This document shows, piece after piece, positions 44,802 through 52,736 of a stretch of DNA of 64,000 bases; position 1 is the stretch's first letter, and each line of letters starts with the position of its first letter. The stretch comes from Lactobacillus intestinalis. GTDB taxonomy: Bacteria > Bacillota > Bacilli > Lactobacillales > Lactobacillaceae. Position numbers and translations under genes: made by a program. Under the pieces are notes generated by a model, which was given only the letters and a program-made list of their open reading frames with translations, was not told the origin of the DNA and ran no database searches. The stretch is taken from NCBI RefSeq assembly GCF_024397795.1, contig NZ_CP072983.1, forward strand, positions 1,612,001 to 1,676,000, written 5' to 3'.

Positions 44802-46610
44802 ATGAAAAAACGATCTCTTATTTCTATAGTAAGTATGCTTTCTCTTTTATTAGGGATGCTCATGCTGGTTCATAACACTACTTTTGCTGATGTAGATTAT
44901 GACATTACCAACGTTAATGTTCATGCCCATATCAACAAGAACGGATCATTGACGATTACGCGGTCTATTGACTACGACTTTGACAGTGATGCTCATGGTG
45001 TTTATTACCGTCAGAATTTAGCCAAGAATCAAAAGCTCATTAATCAAAAAGTTTCTGTTTCTACTAACAATGGTAAGACTATCCCTATCAAAGCTGGAAA
45101 TGGCCAAGATAACACCTACCAACTTACTCATAATAATGATGGCTATCGTTTCAAAGTCTTCCACAATATTTCCGAAGACGATGAAGTAAAGGTTACCTAT
45201 ACTTACACCATCACCAATGCAGTGATCAACTGGCGCGACACAGCCGAACTCAACTTCAAAATTATCGGTAATGGGTGGGATACAGATTTAGATCATGCCA
45301 AAGTTAGCGTCATTTTCAATCAAGGCAAAAAAATACCTGACTTGAAAGCTTGGGCACATGGAGATTTAGGTGGTCACATTGACGTTAACCGCTCTAAAGG
45401 TCAAGTTGTTTTAACGGATAACAATGTCAGCGGCGATGTGGGAATTGAACTTCACGCGATTTTTCCAACATCTATTACTCCACTGAACAAAAATATCCGC
45501 AATGAAAAACATAAACAAGCTGTCATTTCCCAGGAAATGAAACTTGCAAAAGAAGCTAATGAAAAGCGTAAACGTCAGCAACTTTTCAAGACGATTTTGG
45601 CCTATGCTTCATTAATTATAGCTGTCTTTTCAAGTGGCTTATTCTTATTTAAATTAATTCTAGTAAAGTCTTTTGGCATCAAGCCCCGCAAGACTTCTGA
45701 GTTACCGCACAACTATGAGATTCCAGATGTTGATCCTGTCACAGCACAAATTCTAGATGATGGTGATTATCCCGATGAGCGCGCATTTACCGCCTATCTC
45801 ACCCAGCTAGCTGGAAAAAATCGCATTAAGATTGAAAAAATCAATGATCGCAAAAACTACCGCATTACCCTCCTTGATCCAACAGTCAAACAAGAATCCA
45901 CTTTTTTAAAAGAAATCTTCGATCAAGCTGGTAATGGAGAAAGCTTTACAACTAAGAAACTTAAGAAAACTGATCTTGAAGATGAATTTGATGATTGGCA
46001 AAAAGATCAATATCACAAAGTTCAAGACGAAGATCTAATTAGTCGTAAATACGAAGATGAGATAGAGAAAACCAGCACTCAAATGAAAGTTTCCACTTTC
46101 TTCATTATCGTAACTTTTATTATCTCGCTCTTTTTTGCTTCTCAAATGCCAATTATTCCCATTATCATTGCAATTTTAGGTGGACTTAACTTCATCTTTT
46201 ACTTCATTTATAAACGTCACACCAGTATTTACACACAAGAAGGTGCAAGCAAAGTTGAAAAAGTTCGGGGATTCAAGAAGATGCTCGATGACATCGGCAA
46301 TTTCAAGATGAAAGATGTGGGTGAATTAATCTTCTGGGAGGACGTTATGCCATATGCGGTAGCATTTGGTTTATCCAAGCAAGTTCTTAAAGAACTTAAG
46401 GCAGAATTTGGCGAAAAAGCACTTCAAACTTACTTCACTGCCAATACTTATTACTGGTACTATGGCGACCTCAACCATTTTGAAAAAAGCTTCTCTTCTA
46501 GCTTAAGTAAAAGTGTCGGTGATAGCAGTTCCTATTCTGGTGGCTCTGGGGGATTTTCCGGTGGAAGTTCTGGAGGATTCGGCGGTGGCTCTGGTGGTGG
46601 AGCGTTTTAG
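44802..46610 (+). CDS. DUF2207 membrane protein with Gly/Ser-rich tail
   Basis: This 602-residue protein has an N-terminal signal peptide and an extracytoplasmic DUF2207 beta-rich domain (residues ~28-220). A membrane helix (~265-290), a cytoplasmic region, two helices around 430-470 and a C-terminal tail of repeated S-G-G / G-G-G-S units follow. Family role is unknown. The Gly-rich end is typical of this family. It is a single-gene unit closed by a bidirectional terminator at 46620-46645. Confidence 0.85.
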   Translation: MKKRSLISIVSMLSLLLGMLMLVHNTTFADVDYDITNVNVHAHINKNGSLTITRSIDYDFDSDAHGVYYRQNLAKNQKLINQKVSVSTNNGKTIPIKAGNGQDNTYQLTHNNDGYRFKVFHNISEDDEVKVTYTYTITNAVINWRDTAELNFKIIGNGWDTDLDHAKVSVIFNQGKKIPDLKAWAHGDLGGHIDVNRSKGQVVLTDNNVSGDVGIELHAIFPTSITPLNKNIRNEKHKQAVISQEMKLAKEANEKRKRQQLFKTILAYASLIIAVFSSGLFLFKLILVKSFGIKPRKTSELPHNYEIPDVDPVTAQILDDGDYPDERAFTAYLTQLAGKNRIKIEKINDRKNYRITLLDPTVKQESTFLKEIFDQAGNGESFTTKKLKKTDLEDEFDDWQKDQYHKVQDEDLISRKYEDEIEKTSTQMKVSTFFIIVTFIISLFFASQMPIIPIIIAILGGLNFIFYFIYKRHTSIYTQEGASKVEKVRGFKKMLDDIGNFKMKDVGELIFWEDVMPYAVAFGLSKQVLKELKAEFGEKALQTYFTANTYYWYYGDLNHFEKSFSSSLSKSVGDSSSYSGGSGGFSGGSSGGFGGGSGGGAF

Positions 46611-46619
46611 CGCAAAATA

Positions 46620-46645
46620 AAAAGCAGGCGAGGCTGCTTTTTTTA
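46620..46645. terminator. Bidirectional terminator
   Basis: AAAAGCAG/CTGCTTTT stem between convergent genes. Confidence 0.8.
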
Positions 46646-47506
46646 ATGCATAATTGTTGTTAAGATTGCACCAACAAAAATCAAAATCAAACCACTGATG
46701 GTGAAGATATAACCCTTCTTGCTCTTCTTTTCACCTAAGACTAACATACCACCTAAAGTAGAAATAACTACTGAAAGCTGTGATACCACAAAGGCGGTGT
46801 TAACACCATTGTCACGAACTGACATGATGTAGCCTAAAGCGGCAATTGAGAAGATAAATCCAGCGATTAAACTTTGCCAGCTGCTCTTTGCCTTCAACTC
46901 ACCTAGTTGACGCGTGAAGACAAGGTAAACCAAAACTGCTAATACCATCCCTACAGATTCTGGGAAGAAGATAGCAATTCCTGAAGCTGAAAGTACACGT
47001 GGAATAGCGTTATAAACAATGAAACCTAAAGTAGTGCAAACAAGCATAATGATGGTACCTGTTTGATTACTCTTATTTCCTTCGCTTGTTCCTGCATCAG
47101 AAACTGAAGTTAAGATCGCACCAATGATTAAAAGTGCAATTCCGATGAAGCCCCAAATCTTAGCACTCGTACTTGCCCATTCACCAAAGATTACCACCCC
47201 AACTAAAGAGGTACCAATTAATTGAAGCCCAGTTGAAATTGGCATAGTTTCAGAAACACCAACTTTAGCATAACCAGTATACTGACCAAGTTGACCAATA
47301 ACCCAAAAGGCACCAGCTAAAGCTGCCATCCAAAAAGTCTTAGCATCAATATTCAGTTTAATAAATGGTAAGGTAATTAATCCCACAATTAAAGTACCTA
47401 CAGTAGTACCTAAAATTTGGTTAATCGGCTCCCCCTTTATTCTAGCTACAGCAAGTGGCAAGACACCCCAAGCCAATGCTGGAATTAACATATAAATAAT
47501 ACTCAT
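46643..47506 (-). CDS. GlcU/RbsU-family sugar uptake protein
   Basis: This 287-residue membrane protein has ten short helices, the length and topology of the GRP (glucose/ribose porter) family. It opens with L-I-P-A-L-A-W-G and contains the internal W-V-I-G-Q-L-G-Q-Y. It would import glucose or ribose by proton symport; which sugar is not readable. A cre-like site lies ~55 bp upstream. The ATG has AGGGAG. Confidence 0.83.
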   Translation of the reverse strand: MSIIYMLIPALAWGVLPLAVARIKGEPINQILGTTVGTLIVGLITLPFIKLNIDAKTFWMAALAGAFWVIGQLGQYTGYAKVGVSETMPISTGLQLIGTSLVGVVIFGEWASTSAKIWGFIGIALLIIGAILTSVSDAGTSEGNKSNQTGTIIMLVCTTLGFIVYNAIPRVLSASGIAIFFPESVGMVLAVLVYLVFTRQLGELKAKSSWQSLIAGFIFSIAALGYIMSVRDNGVNTAFVVSQLSVVISTLGGMLVLGEKKSKKGYIFTISGLILIFVGAILTTIMH

Positions 47507-47557
47507 GTGTTTTTTCTCCCTTTAATATTCATATCTAAAAGTAAGCGAATGTAAATA

Positions 47558-47572
47558 TTCTAGCGCTTTCAT
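47558..47572 (-). promoter_or_regulatory. cre-like site upstream of the GlcU-type gene
   Basis: The reverse strand reads ATGAAAGCGCTAGAA, one mismatch to the CcpA consensus WTGNAANCGNWNNCW. It fits a sugar transporter, but the match is not unique proof. Confidence 0.4.
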
Positions 47573-47710
47573 TCCTAAGACGTCAACACTTTTTTATTCC
47601 AGCCACAAAATTAATATTCAAATGAGACGATTATCTAAAAAATATTAGCTATAATTCGTATTTACAAATTTATGTGAGAATGCTAGAGTATAAGAGTTGC
47701 TTTTAAAGAT

Positions 47711-47727
47711 AAAAACACGAACATTCT
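47711..47727 (+). promoter_or_regulatory. PurR-box-like motif upstream of NCS2 permease 1
   Basis: AAAAACACGAACATTCT resembles the PurBox AWWWCCGAACWWT. A related motif (AAAAAC-CG-AC-TTCT on the reverse strand) occurs upstream of the second paralogue at 49976-49992. Confidence 0.35.
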
Positions 47728-47743
47728 GTCTTGGAGGAATAAA

Positions 47744-49051
47744 ATGAATTTTATTAAGAGTTATTTCCAACTCGATAAATATAAGACAAATATAAAAACA
47801 GAATTTATCGCTGGACTTACTACTTTTATTAGTATGTCCTACATTCTTTTTGTTAACCCTAGCGTTTTAGGTGCCAGTGGTATGAATACTGGAGCTGTCT
47901 TCACCGCAACGGCCTTAGCCGCGGCTTTGGGTACTGCAATTATGGGAATTGTCGCAAATTACCCAATTGGTGAAGCACCAGCTCTGGGTATCAACGCCTT
48001 CTTCGCTTACACGGTTTGTGTAGGGATGCACGTTTCTTGGCAAACGGCTCTAGCCAGCGTTTTTGTTGCTTCAATCATCTTCATCTTAATCACTTTATTT
48101 AAATTACGTGAAAAGATCATTGATTCAATTCCAGCTGACTTAAAATTTGCTATTTCATCTGGTATTGGTCTTTTCATTGCTTTTTTAGGACTTCAAAACG
48201 GTAAGTTAATTGTTGCAAATAAATCAACCTTGGTGGGACTTGGCTCTCTTCATGATCCACTTGTTTGGATTACTATCTTTGGTTTATTGGTAACTGTTAT
48301 CTTAATGATTTTAGGGGTTCCAGGAGCCATCTTTATAGGAATGGTTTTAGCTGCGATTTTTGGTGTCTGCACTGGTCAAATAGCCCTCCCACACAAAGTG
48401 ATTTCAACGGCGCCAAGTTTAGCTCCAACCTTTGGTCAAGCTATCTTCCATGTTAAAGACATTAATTCTGTTCAAATGTGGGTTGTTGTTTTGACTTTCT
48501 TGTTGGTTACTTTCTTTGATACTGCAGGAACTTTAATTGGACTTGCTCAACAAGCCGGCTTTATGAAAAACAACAAGATGCCACGTGTTGGTAAAGCCTT
48601 AGCGGCTGACTCAACTGCGATGATGTTTGGTTCAATCTTTGGTACCTCTCCAGTGGGCGCATTCGTAGAATCAAGTGCCGGGATTGCCGTTGGTGGGAGA
48701 ACTGGTTTAACTGCAGTCTTTGTGGCAATCTTCTTCTTAATTTCAATGATCTTCAGCCCACTTTTGGGTGTCTTCACTAGCCAAGTTACTGCACCAGCTT
48801 TGATCATCGTTGGGGTATTGATGGCACAGAATACTGCTCACATTCACTGGAATAAACTTGAAATTGCAGTTCCTTCATTCTTAATTATTTTGGGAATGCC
48901 TTTGACCTACTCAATCTCAGATGGTTTATCATGGGGAATGATCACTTATCCAATTTGTATGCTTGCAGCTAAGCGTGGCAAGGAAATTAGCCCGATGATG
49001 TGGGTACTATTTGTAATATTCATCATCTTTTTGTGGGTATTGAACTTTTAG
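47744..49051 (+). CDS. NCS2 purine permease (PbuG/AzgA-type), paralogue 1
   Basis: This 435-residue membrane protein has about 12-14 helices and the AzgA/PbuG signatures G-L-T-T-F-I-S-M-S-Y-I near residue 25, A-P-A-L-G-I-N-A-F-F ~78, and T-F-F-D-T-A-G-T-L-I-G ~248. These transport hypoxanthine, guanine or adenine by proton symport. It is one of three paralogues in 6.5 kb. The ATG has GGAGG. Confidence 0.92.
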   Translation: MNFIKSYFQLDKYKTNIKTEFIAGLTTFISMSYILFVNPSVLGASGMNTGAVFTATALAAALGTAIMGIVANYPIGEAPALGINAFFAYTVCVGMHVSWQTALASVFVASIIFILITLFKLREKIIDSIPADLKFAISSGIGLFIAFLGLQNGKLIVANKSTLVGLGSLHDPLVWITIFGLLVTVILMILGVPGAIFIGMVLAAIFGVCTGQIALPHKVISTAPSLAPTFGQAIFHVKDINSVQMWVVVLTFLLVTFFDTAGTLIGLAQQAGFMKNNKMPRVGKALAADSTAMMFGSIFGTSPVGAFVESSAGIAVGGRTGLTAVFVAIFFLISMIFSPLLGVFTSQVTAPALIIVGVLMAQNTAHIHWNKLEIAVPSFLIILGMPLTYSISDGLSWGMITYPICMLAAKRGKEISPMMWVLFVIFIIFLWVLNF

Positions 49052-49065
49052 ATAATAAAGAATAT

Positions 49066-49096
49066 AAAAAGCCTGTGCAATGCGCACGGGCTTTTA
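49066..49096. terminator. Bidirectional terminator
   Basis: AAAAGCCTGTGC/GCGCACGGGCTTTT stem between convergent genes. Confidence 0.85.
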
Positions 49097-49117
49097 AATT
49101 TGCTTATGTGTATATTT

Positions 49118-49828
49118 CTATTCCCTACTAATTTCCAAACAATAAGATTTTTTACCGCATTTCGGACAAGTTAATTTTCTAAACTTAGGTGTATGTGGTG
49201 CTAAATTAAATGCCAGAAACGATGGAATGAATACATCTCCGCAATTAGGACAAACATATTCAACATTGTCATAGTAATACTTAGATAGGGCAATTGCTCC
49301 AATTAGAGTCGTTCCGGTTACTATCATACCGGGTTGCAGCTTAAAAGCATATAGAATACTAATTGCCATCAATTCAAAGACTACTAATAGAATACTGAAC
49401 CAACCTAGTTTTCTTCTTAAAGCTGAAATTCTATTTTCTTTTTTCATAATATCTGTAATGCAAGAGTGATTGGTCAACACAGCACGCAACAACTTTATTT
49501 CTTGCAAATGTTTTATTTGGGCTTGTTTTTTACTTATCTCATCAATTTTCTGCTGATTCTCCTGGTATTGTTCTTTAAGCAATAACTCAAGTGATTGACT
49601 CCCATGCTCATCTTGAATCAGCATTTTTATTTGCTTCAATGAAAATCCCAATTCTTTTAGAAAAAGAATTAATTCAATTTGCCTGATTTGCTCTTCGCTG
49701 TAAAAACGATAGCCGTTTTCTTTGATATAAGCGGGCCTCACTAAATCTTTTTCATCATAGTATCGCAAAGTCCGTGTACTTACTTGTAATTTCTTTGCTG
49801 CTTCACCAATTGAATATCCATCTCGCAT
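49118..49828 (-). CDS. MerR-family regulator with C-terminal membrane/zinc-ribbon region
   Basis: This 236-residue protein has an N-terminal MerR winged helix (Y-S-I-G-E-A-A-K-K-L...T-L-R-Y-Y-D), a coiled coil (~80-110), two short hydrophobic segments (~145-190) and a C-terminal zinc ribbon (C-P-N-C-G ... C-P-K-C-G). The hydrophobic part suggests membrane association, unusual for MerR proteins. The effector is unknown. It lies between two purine permease genes but is transcribed oppositely. The ATG has AAGGAGG. Confidence 0.82.
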   Translation of the reverse strand: MRDGYSIGEAAKKLQVSTRTLRYYDEKDLVRPAYIKENGYRFYSEEQIRQIELILFLKELGFSLKQIKMLIQDEHGSQSLELLLKEQYQENQQKIDEISKKQAQIKHLQEIKLLRAVLTNHSCITDIMKKENRISALRRKLGWFSILLVVFELMAISILYAFKLQPGMIVTGTTLIGAIALSKYYYDNVEYVCPNCGDVFIPSFLAFNLAPHTPKFRKLTCPKCGKKSYCLEISRE

Positions 49829-50145
49829 TTACTTCACCTCCTTGCTCTAAGATATCGATTAACGTAGCGTTAAGGTCAACTTCTAAATTATAAAATATTC
49901 TATTTCCCAAGAAATATCACCAATACTTTTCCAAACAAAATGCTTTCTTTTTAATTATTTTATTTTGTATTTATTAGAACGTACGAGTTTTTATATGAAT
50001 TTACTAATTTTAAATTTAAAAATCTCCCAAAAAACAGATATTTTTATTTAGTAAGCGCATTCTTATCTATTTTCTATTGAAATTATTAACTATTTCAGTA
50101 TAATTCAAATTGAATGTTCACTTTACACGATTTCTGGAGGACAAA
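49829..50145 (+). promoter_or_regulatory. Intergenic region with promoter of NCS2 permease 2
   Basis: A promoter TTGAAA, 16 bases, TATAAT ends near 50104. Upstream are the PurBox-like reverse-strand motif (49976-49992) and a 13/14 match (49902-49915) to the repeated ATTTCCCNGGAAAT palindrome. No gene or purine aptamer is visible. Confidence 0.5.
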
Positions 50146-51456
50146 ATGAACACAATTAGCAAATTTTTCCATTTAAAAGAGAACAATACCTCTTTTAAAA
50201 CCGAACTTTTAGCTGGGCTAACTACTTTTGTAAGTATGTCATACATTCTTTTCGTTAACCCCAACGTTTTAGGTGCGAGTGGCATGGATAAAGGTGCCTT
50301 GTTCACTGTTACTGCTCTATCCGCTGCCTTCACCTGTATCGTCATGGGAGTGCTAGCGAACTATCCAATTGCTTCTGCTCCAACTTTGGGACTAAACGCA
50401 TTCTTTACCTACACAGTATGTTTAGGGATGCATGTTAAATGGCAAACTGCTTTAGCTGCCGTTTTAGTGGCATCGATTCTTTTCATTCTTTTGACGATTT
50501 TTAAAGTTCGGGAAATGATCATCGACGCGATTCCTGCCGATATTAAATATGCCATTTCTGCCGGGATTGGTTTATTTATTGCCTTTATCGGACTTCAAGG
50601 TGGTAAATTAATTCAAAACAGTGATTCCACTTTAGTTACAATTGGTGGATTGAACAATCCAACTGTTTGGATTACAATTTTCGGTTTGATTGTCACTATC
50701 TTCTTAATGATTGCTCGTGTGCCAGGGGCAATCTTTATCGGGATGATCGTAGCAGCTGTTTTCGGCGTATTAATTGGTCAAATTCCAATGCCTAAAGGAA
50801 TCGTTTCCTCTATTCCAAGTATTGCGCCAACTTTTGGTCAAGCAGTTTTCCATCTTAGTGATATCAATACTGTCCAAATGTGGGTCGTTGTATTCACTTT
50901 CCTTCTTGTTACCTTCTTTGATACCACCGGAACTTTGATCGGACTTGTTCAACAAGCAGGCTTGATGAAAGATAATAAAATGCCACGTGCTGGTGAAGCT
51001 TTAGCTGCCGACTCATCTGGTATGCTGGTCGGTTCTATCCTTGGGACTTCTCCAGTGGGTGCCTTTGTAGAATCAAGTGCCGGGATTGCCGTTGGTGGTA
51101 GAACTGGTCTGACTGCAGTTTGGGTTGGTATTTTCTTCTTAATTTCTACTATCTTCAGTCCCATCTTGAGCGTCTTCACTACTCAAGTTACTGCACCAGC
51201 TTTAATTATTGTCGGGGTCCTCATGGCTGAAAACTTAGCTCATGTTCACTGGACCAATCTTGAAATTGCTATTCCATGTTTCCTTATTGCACTTGGAATG
51301 CCACTTACCTACTCAATTTCAGATGGTCTTGGCTGGGGACTTATCGTTTACCCAGTATCAATGATTGCCGCTAAGCGTTTCAAAGAAATCACTCCAATGA
51401 TGTGGATTTTATTCATCGTCTTTGTGATTTACTATATTGTATTAAACGTCAAATAA
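50146..51456 (+). CDS. NCS2 purine permease (PbuG/AzgA-type), paralogue 2
   Basis: This 436-residue close paralogue of 47744-49051 has the same signatures (T-F-V-S-M-S-Y-I, A-P-T-L-G-L-N-A-F-F, T-F-F-D-T-T-G-T-L-I-G). I use ATG 50146 with GGAGG; an upstream in-frame ATG at 50110 has no ribosome site and adds twelve residues absent from paralogue 1. A terminator GCAAGCAG/CTGCTTGC plus T's follows at 51477-51503. Confidence 0.92.
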   Translation: MNTISKFFHLKENNTSFKTELLAGLTTFVSMSYILFVNPNVLGASGMDKGALFTVTALSAAFTCIVMGVLANYPIASAPTLGLNAFFTYTVCLGMHVKWQTALAAVLVASILFILLTIFKVREMIIDAIPADIKYAISAGIGLFIAFIGLQGGKLIQNSDSTLVTIGGLNNPTVWITIFGLIVTIFLMIARVPGAIFIGMIVAAVFGVLIGQIPMPKGIVSSIPSIAPTFGQAVFHLSDINTVQMWVVVFTFLLVTFFDTTGTLIGLVQQAGLMKDNKMPRAGEALAADSSGMLVGSILGTSPVGAFVESSAGIAVGGRTGLTAVWVGIFFLISTIFSPILSVFTTQVTAPALIIVGVLMAENLAHVHWTNLEIAIPCFLIALGMPLTYSISDGLGWGLIVYPVSMIAAKRFKEITPMMWILFIVFVIYYIVLNVK

Positions 51457-51476
51457 CTTCAAAAATATCTCCATAG

Positions 51477-51503
51477 GCAAGCAGATTAATTCTGCTTGCT
51501 TTT
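51477..51503 (+). terminator. Terminator of NCS2 permease 2
   Basis: GCAAGCAG/CTGCTTGC stem followed by TTTTT. Confidence 0.85.
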
Positions 51504-51559
51504 TACTTTGCGAAGATTAGAATAAGGAATGAGTGTCAGTGAGTATCGAAGAAAAGAAA

Positions 51560-51674
51560 ATTAACATTCTTATATAACAAAAAGCCAAGATTCACTCTGA
51601 AATAGTGTGGATCTTGGCTTTTATTTTTTGATTTCAATAATTTCATTGGCTTTTTCTCTAAGCTAGTAGTTATC
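51560..51674. repeat. Duplicated terminator/gene-remnant repeat, copy 1
   Basis: About 112 bp, ~90% identical to 52372-52483. On the reverse strand it contains the last codons of an ABC-ATPase-like frame (L-R-E-K-A-N-E-I-I-E-I-K-K-stop) and a terminator hairpin. The stem differs between copies at paired positions (GCC/GGC here, GCT/AGC in copy 2). Confidence 0.8.
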
Positions 51675-51701
51675 AATTACACAAAAAGACATTAACAACA
51701 A

Positions 51702-52043
51702 TCAAGAAATTGTTAATCTTATTTTTTTCTGTACTTCTTCAAACAAATCAGAAGGTAAATATTCTTTGAACTGCCATTGTCGTCTTTTATAATCAAAGGA
51801 CCTTAACTGTTCCGCGTAAATAACACCATCAGATTTAGTTCGATCATCTAATTGAACGTGAAGAGGATAATTACTTCCATTAAGCTCTCCATGAGAAATA
51901 GGAACCACCCAAGCAAACGGGGAAGTTTTCATTATCATATCATTACTTACTACCACCGCCGGTCGTCGCTTTTGTATCTCTGCTCCTGTAGATGGATCAA
52001 AGTTTATATATATAATGCTACCTTTTATGGGTCTTTCTACCAT
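51702..52043 (-). CDS. mazF: MazF/PemK-type mRNA interferase
   Basis: This 113-residue toxin has the PemK/MazF fold: G-S-I-I-Y-I-N-F-D-P near the N-terminus, K-R-R-P-A-V-V-V-S with the conserved Arg, and the later S-D-G-V-I-Y-A-E-Q-L-R-S-F-D. Its ATG (52043) overlaps the stop of the antitoxin gene. Family role: ribosome-independent mRNA cleavage. The module is framed by a duplicated sequence. Confidence 0.9.
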   Translation of the reverse strand: MVERPIKGSIIYINFDPSTGAEIQKRRPAVVVSNDMIMKTSPFAWVVPISHGELNGSNYPLHVQLDDRTKSDGVIYAEQLRSFDYKRRQWQFKEYLPSDLFEEVQKKIRLTIS

Positions 52044-52285
52044 ATTTCTCTTCCTTCTGGTTTCATTTCGTCCCATTCTCTCATTTCATCAGAAACTTCA
52101 TATTTTCCATGCCAATTCTTAAAGAGTTCTTCAATAGAATCTGGCACTTTCTTGCTAGGAGAAAGTATTAAATTACCATTTTTCCCTTTTTTGAACTTAA
52201 ATTCCGTTCCCGGTTTTACATTAAATGATTTAGGGATGGTTACTACAGTTGCATTCCCTTGAATTCTTGCTTTTACAATGCTCAT
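52037..52285 (-). CDS. mazE: MazE-type AbrB-fold antitoxin
   Basis: This 82-residue protein has an N-terminal AbrB swapped-hairpin motif (G-N-A-T-V-V-T-I-P-K-S-F-N-V-K-P-G) and an acidic C-terminus containing E-E-L-F-K-N-W that would embrace MazF. I choose ATG 52285, seven bases after GAGGTG, over the ATG two codons upstream. The promoter carries repeated AGTAATTAC operators. Confidence 0.88.
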   Translation of the reverse strand: MSIVKARIQGNATVVTIPKSFNVKPGTEFKFKKGKNGNLILSPSKKVPDSIEELFKNWHGKYEVSDEMREWDEMKPEGREIW

Positions 52286-52306
52286 ATACATTCACCTCAC
52301 ATACAT

Positions 52307-52341
52307 ATTATAGCAAAAGTAATTACAAAAGTAATTACTTT
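52307..52341 (-). promoter_or_regulatory. mazEF promoter with tandem AGTAATTAC operators
   Basis: The reverse strand has TATAAT (52312-52307). The forward strand reads AAAGTAATTAC (52317-52327) then AAAGTAATTACTTT (52328-52341), the second a perfect 14-bp palindrome overlapping the -35 area. This is consistent with MazE/MazEF autorepression. Confidence 0.6.
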
Positions 52342-52371
52342 AACATTTAAAAAATATTAATTCTTTAGCAG

Positions 52372-52483
52372 ATTAACATTCTTGTGTAGCAAAAAGCTAA
52401 GATCCACTCTGAAATAGTGTGAGTCTTAGCTTTTATTTTTTGATTTCAATAATTTCATCGGCTTTTTCTCTAAGCTCGTTATC
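52372..52483. repeat. Duplicated terminator/gene-remnant repeat, copy 2
   Basis: Pairs with copy 1 at 51560-51674. Compensating changes keep the terminator stem intact in both copies. Confidence 0.8.
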
Positions 52484-52531
52484 TAAATTATGAGTAATGT
52501 ACAAAATTGTACTTTTATTCCCCAAGAAATA
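52435..52531 (-). pseudogene. C-terminal remnant of an ABC-transporter ATPase
   Basis: The reverse strand is open for ~30 codons ending at a TAA near 52437, encoding ...G-N-K-S-T-I-L-Y-I-T-H-N-L-D-N-E-L-R-E-K-A-D-E-I-I-E-I. This resembles the H-loop and end of ABC exporters such as 30482-32056 (V-I-H-H-Y-N-N-D-E-L-N-E-Y-D-G-I-I-D-L). No start or Walker motifs remain. It is probably the fossil of an exporter gene that the mazEF module replaced or interrupted. Confidence 0.55.
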
Positions 52532-52580
52532 ACCAACATTTGCCTATAGATCAAATTTCTGCTAGAATACTTAACATTAC

Positions 52581-52649
52581 GTTATCTATATATCGTCGAG
52601 ATAAGGTCGACAGTCTCTACCCTGAGCCATGAATTCAGGACTATAGGTA
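52581..52649 (+). ncRNA. Purine riboswitch aptamer (guanine/hypoxanthine class)
   Basis: A short P1 (TATCTA/TAGGTA) encloses P2 and P3 joined by the hallmark AGTCTCTACC, with the J3/1 strand GACTATAGG. The pyrimidine that decides specificity is C, as in guanine-type aptamers, not U as in adenine ones. The expression platform is the hairpin AAAAGGACAT/ATGTCCTTTTT at 52666-52712, an intrinsic terminator. Ligand binding would switch off NCS2 permease 3. Confidence 0.9.
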
Positions 52650-52665
52650 TCAGACGTCATAAATA

Positions 52666-52715
52666 TAAAAGGACATCTTTTACCCATGGCTTGGAGTGAA
52701 CTATGTCCTTTTTCT
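52666..52715 (+). terminator. Expression-platform terminator of the purine riboswitch
   Basis: AAAAGGACAT / ATGTCCTTTTT stem with a ~27-base loop, ending in T's 22 bases before the permease ATG. Confidence 0.85.
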
Positions 52716-52736
52716 TTTTTATTTTTTGGAGGAGCA

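Noticed and set aside
52686..52736. Longer N-terminus of the third purine permease
   Set aside because: The extra codons lie in the riboswitch terminator hairpin; the ATG at 52737 has GGAGG and aligns with the paralogues.
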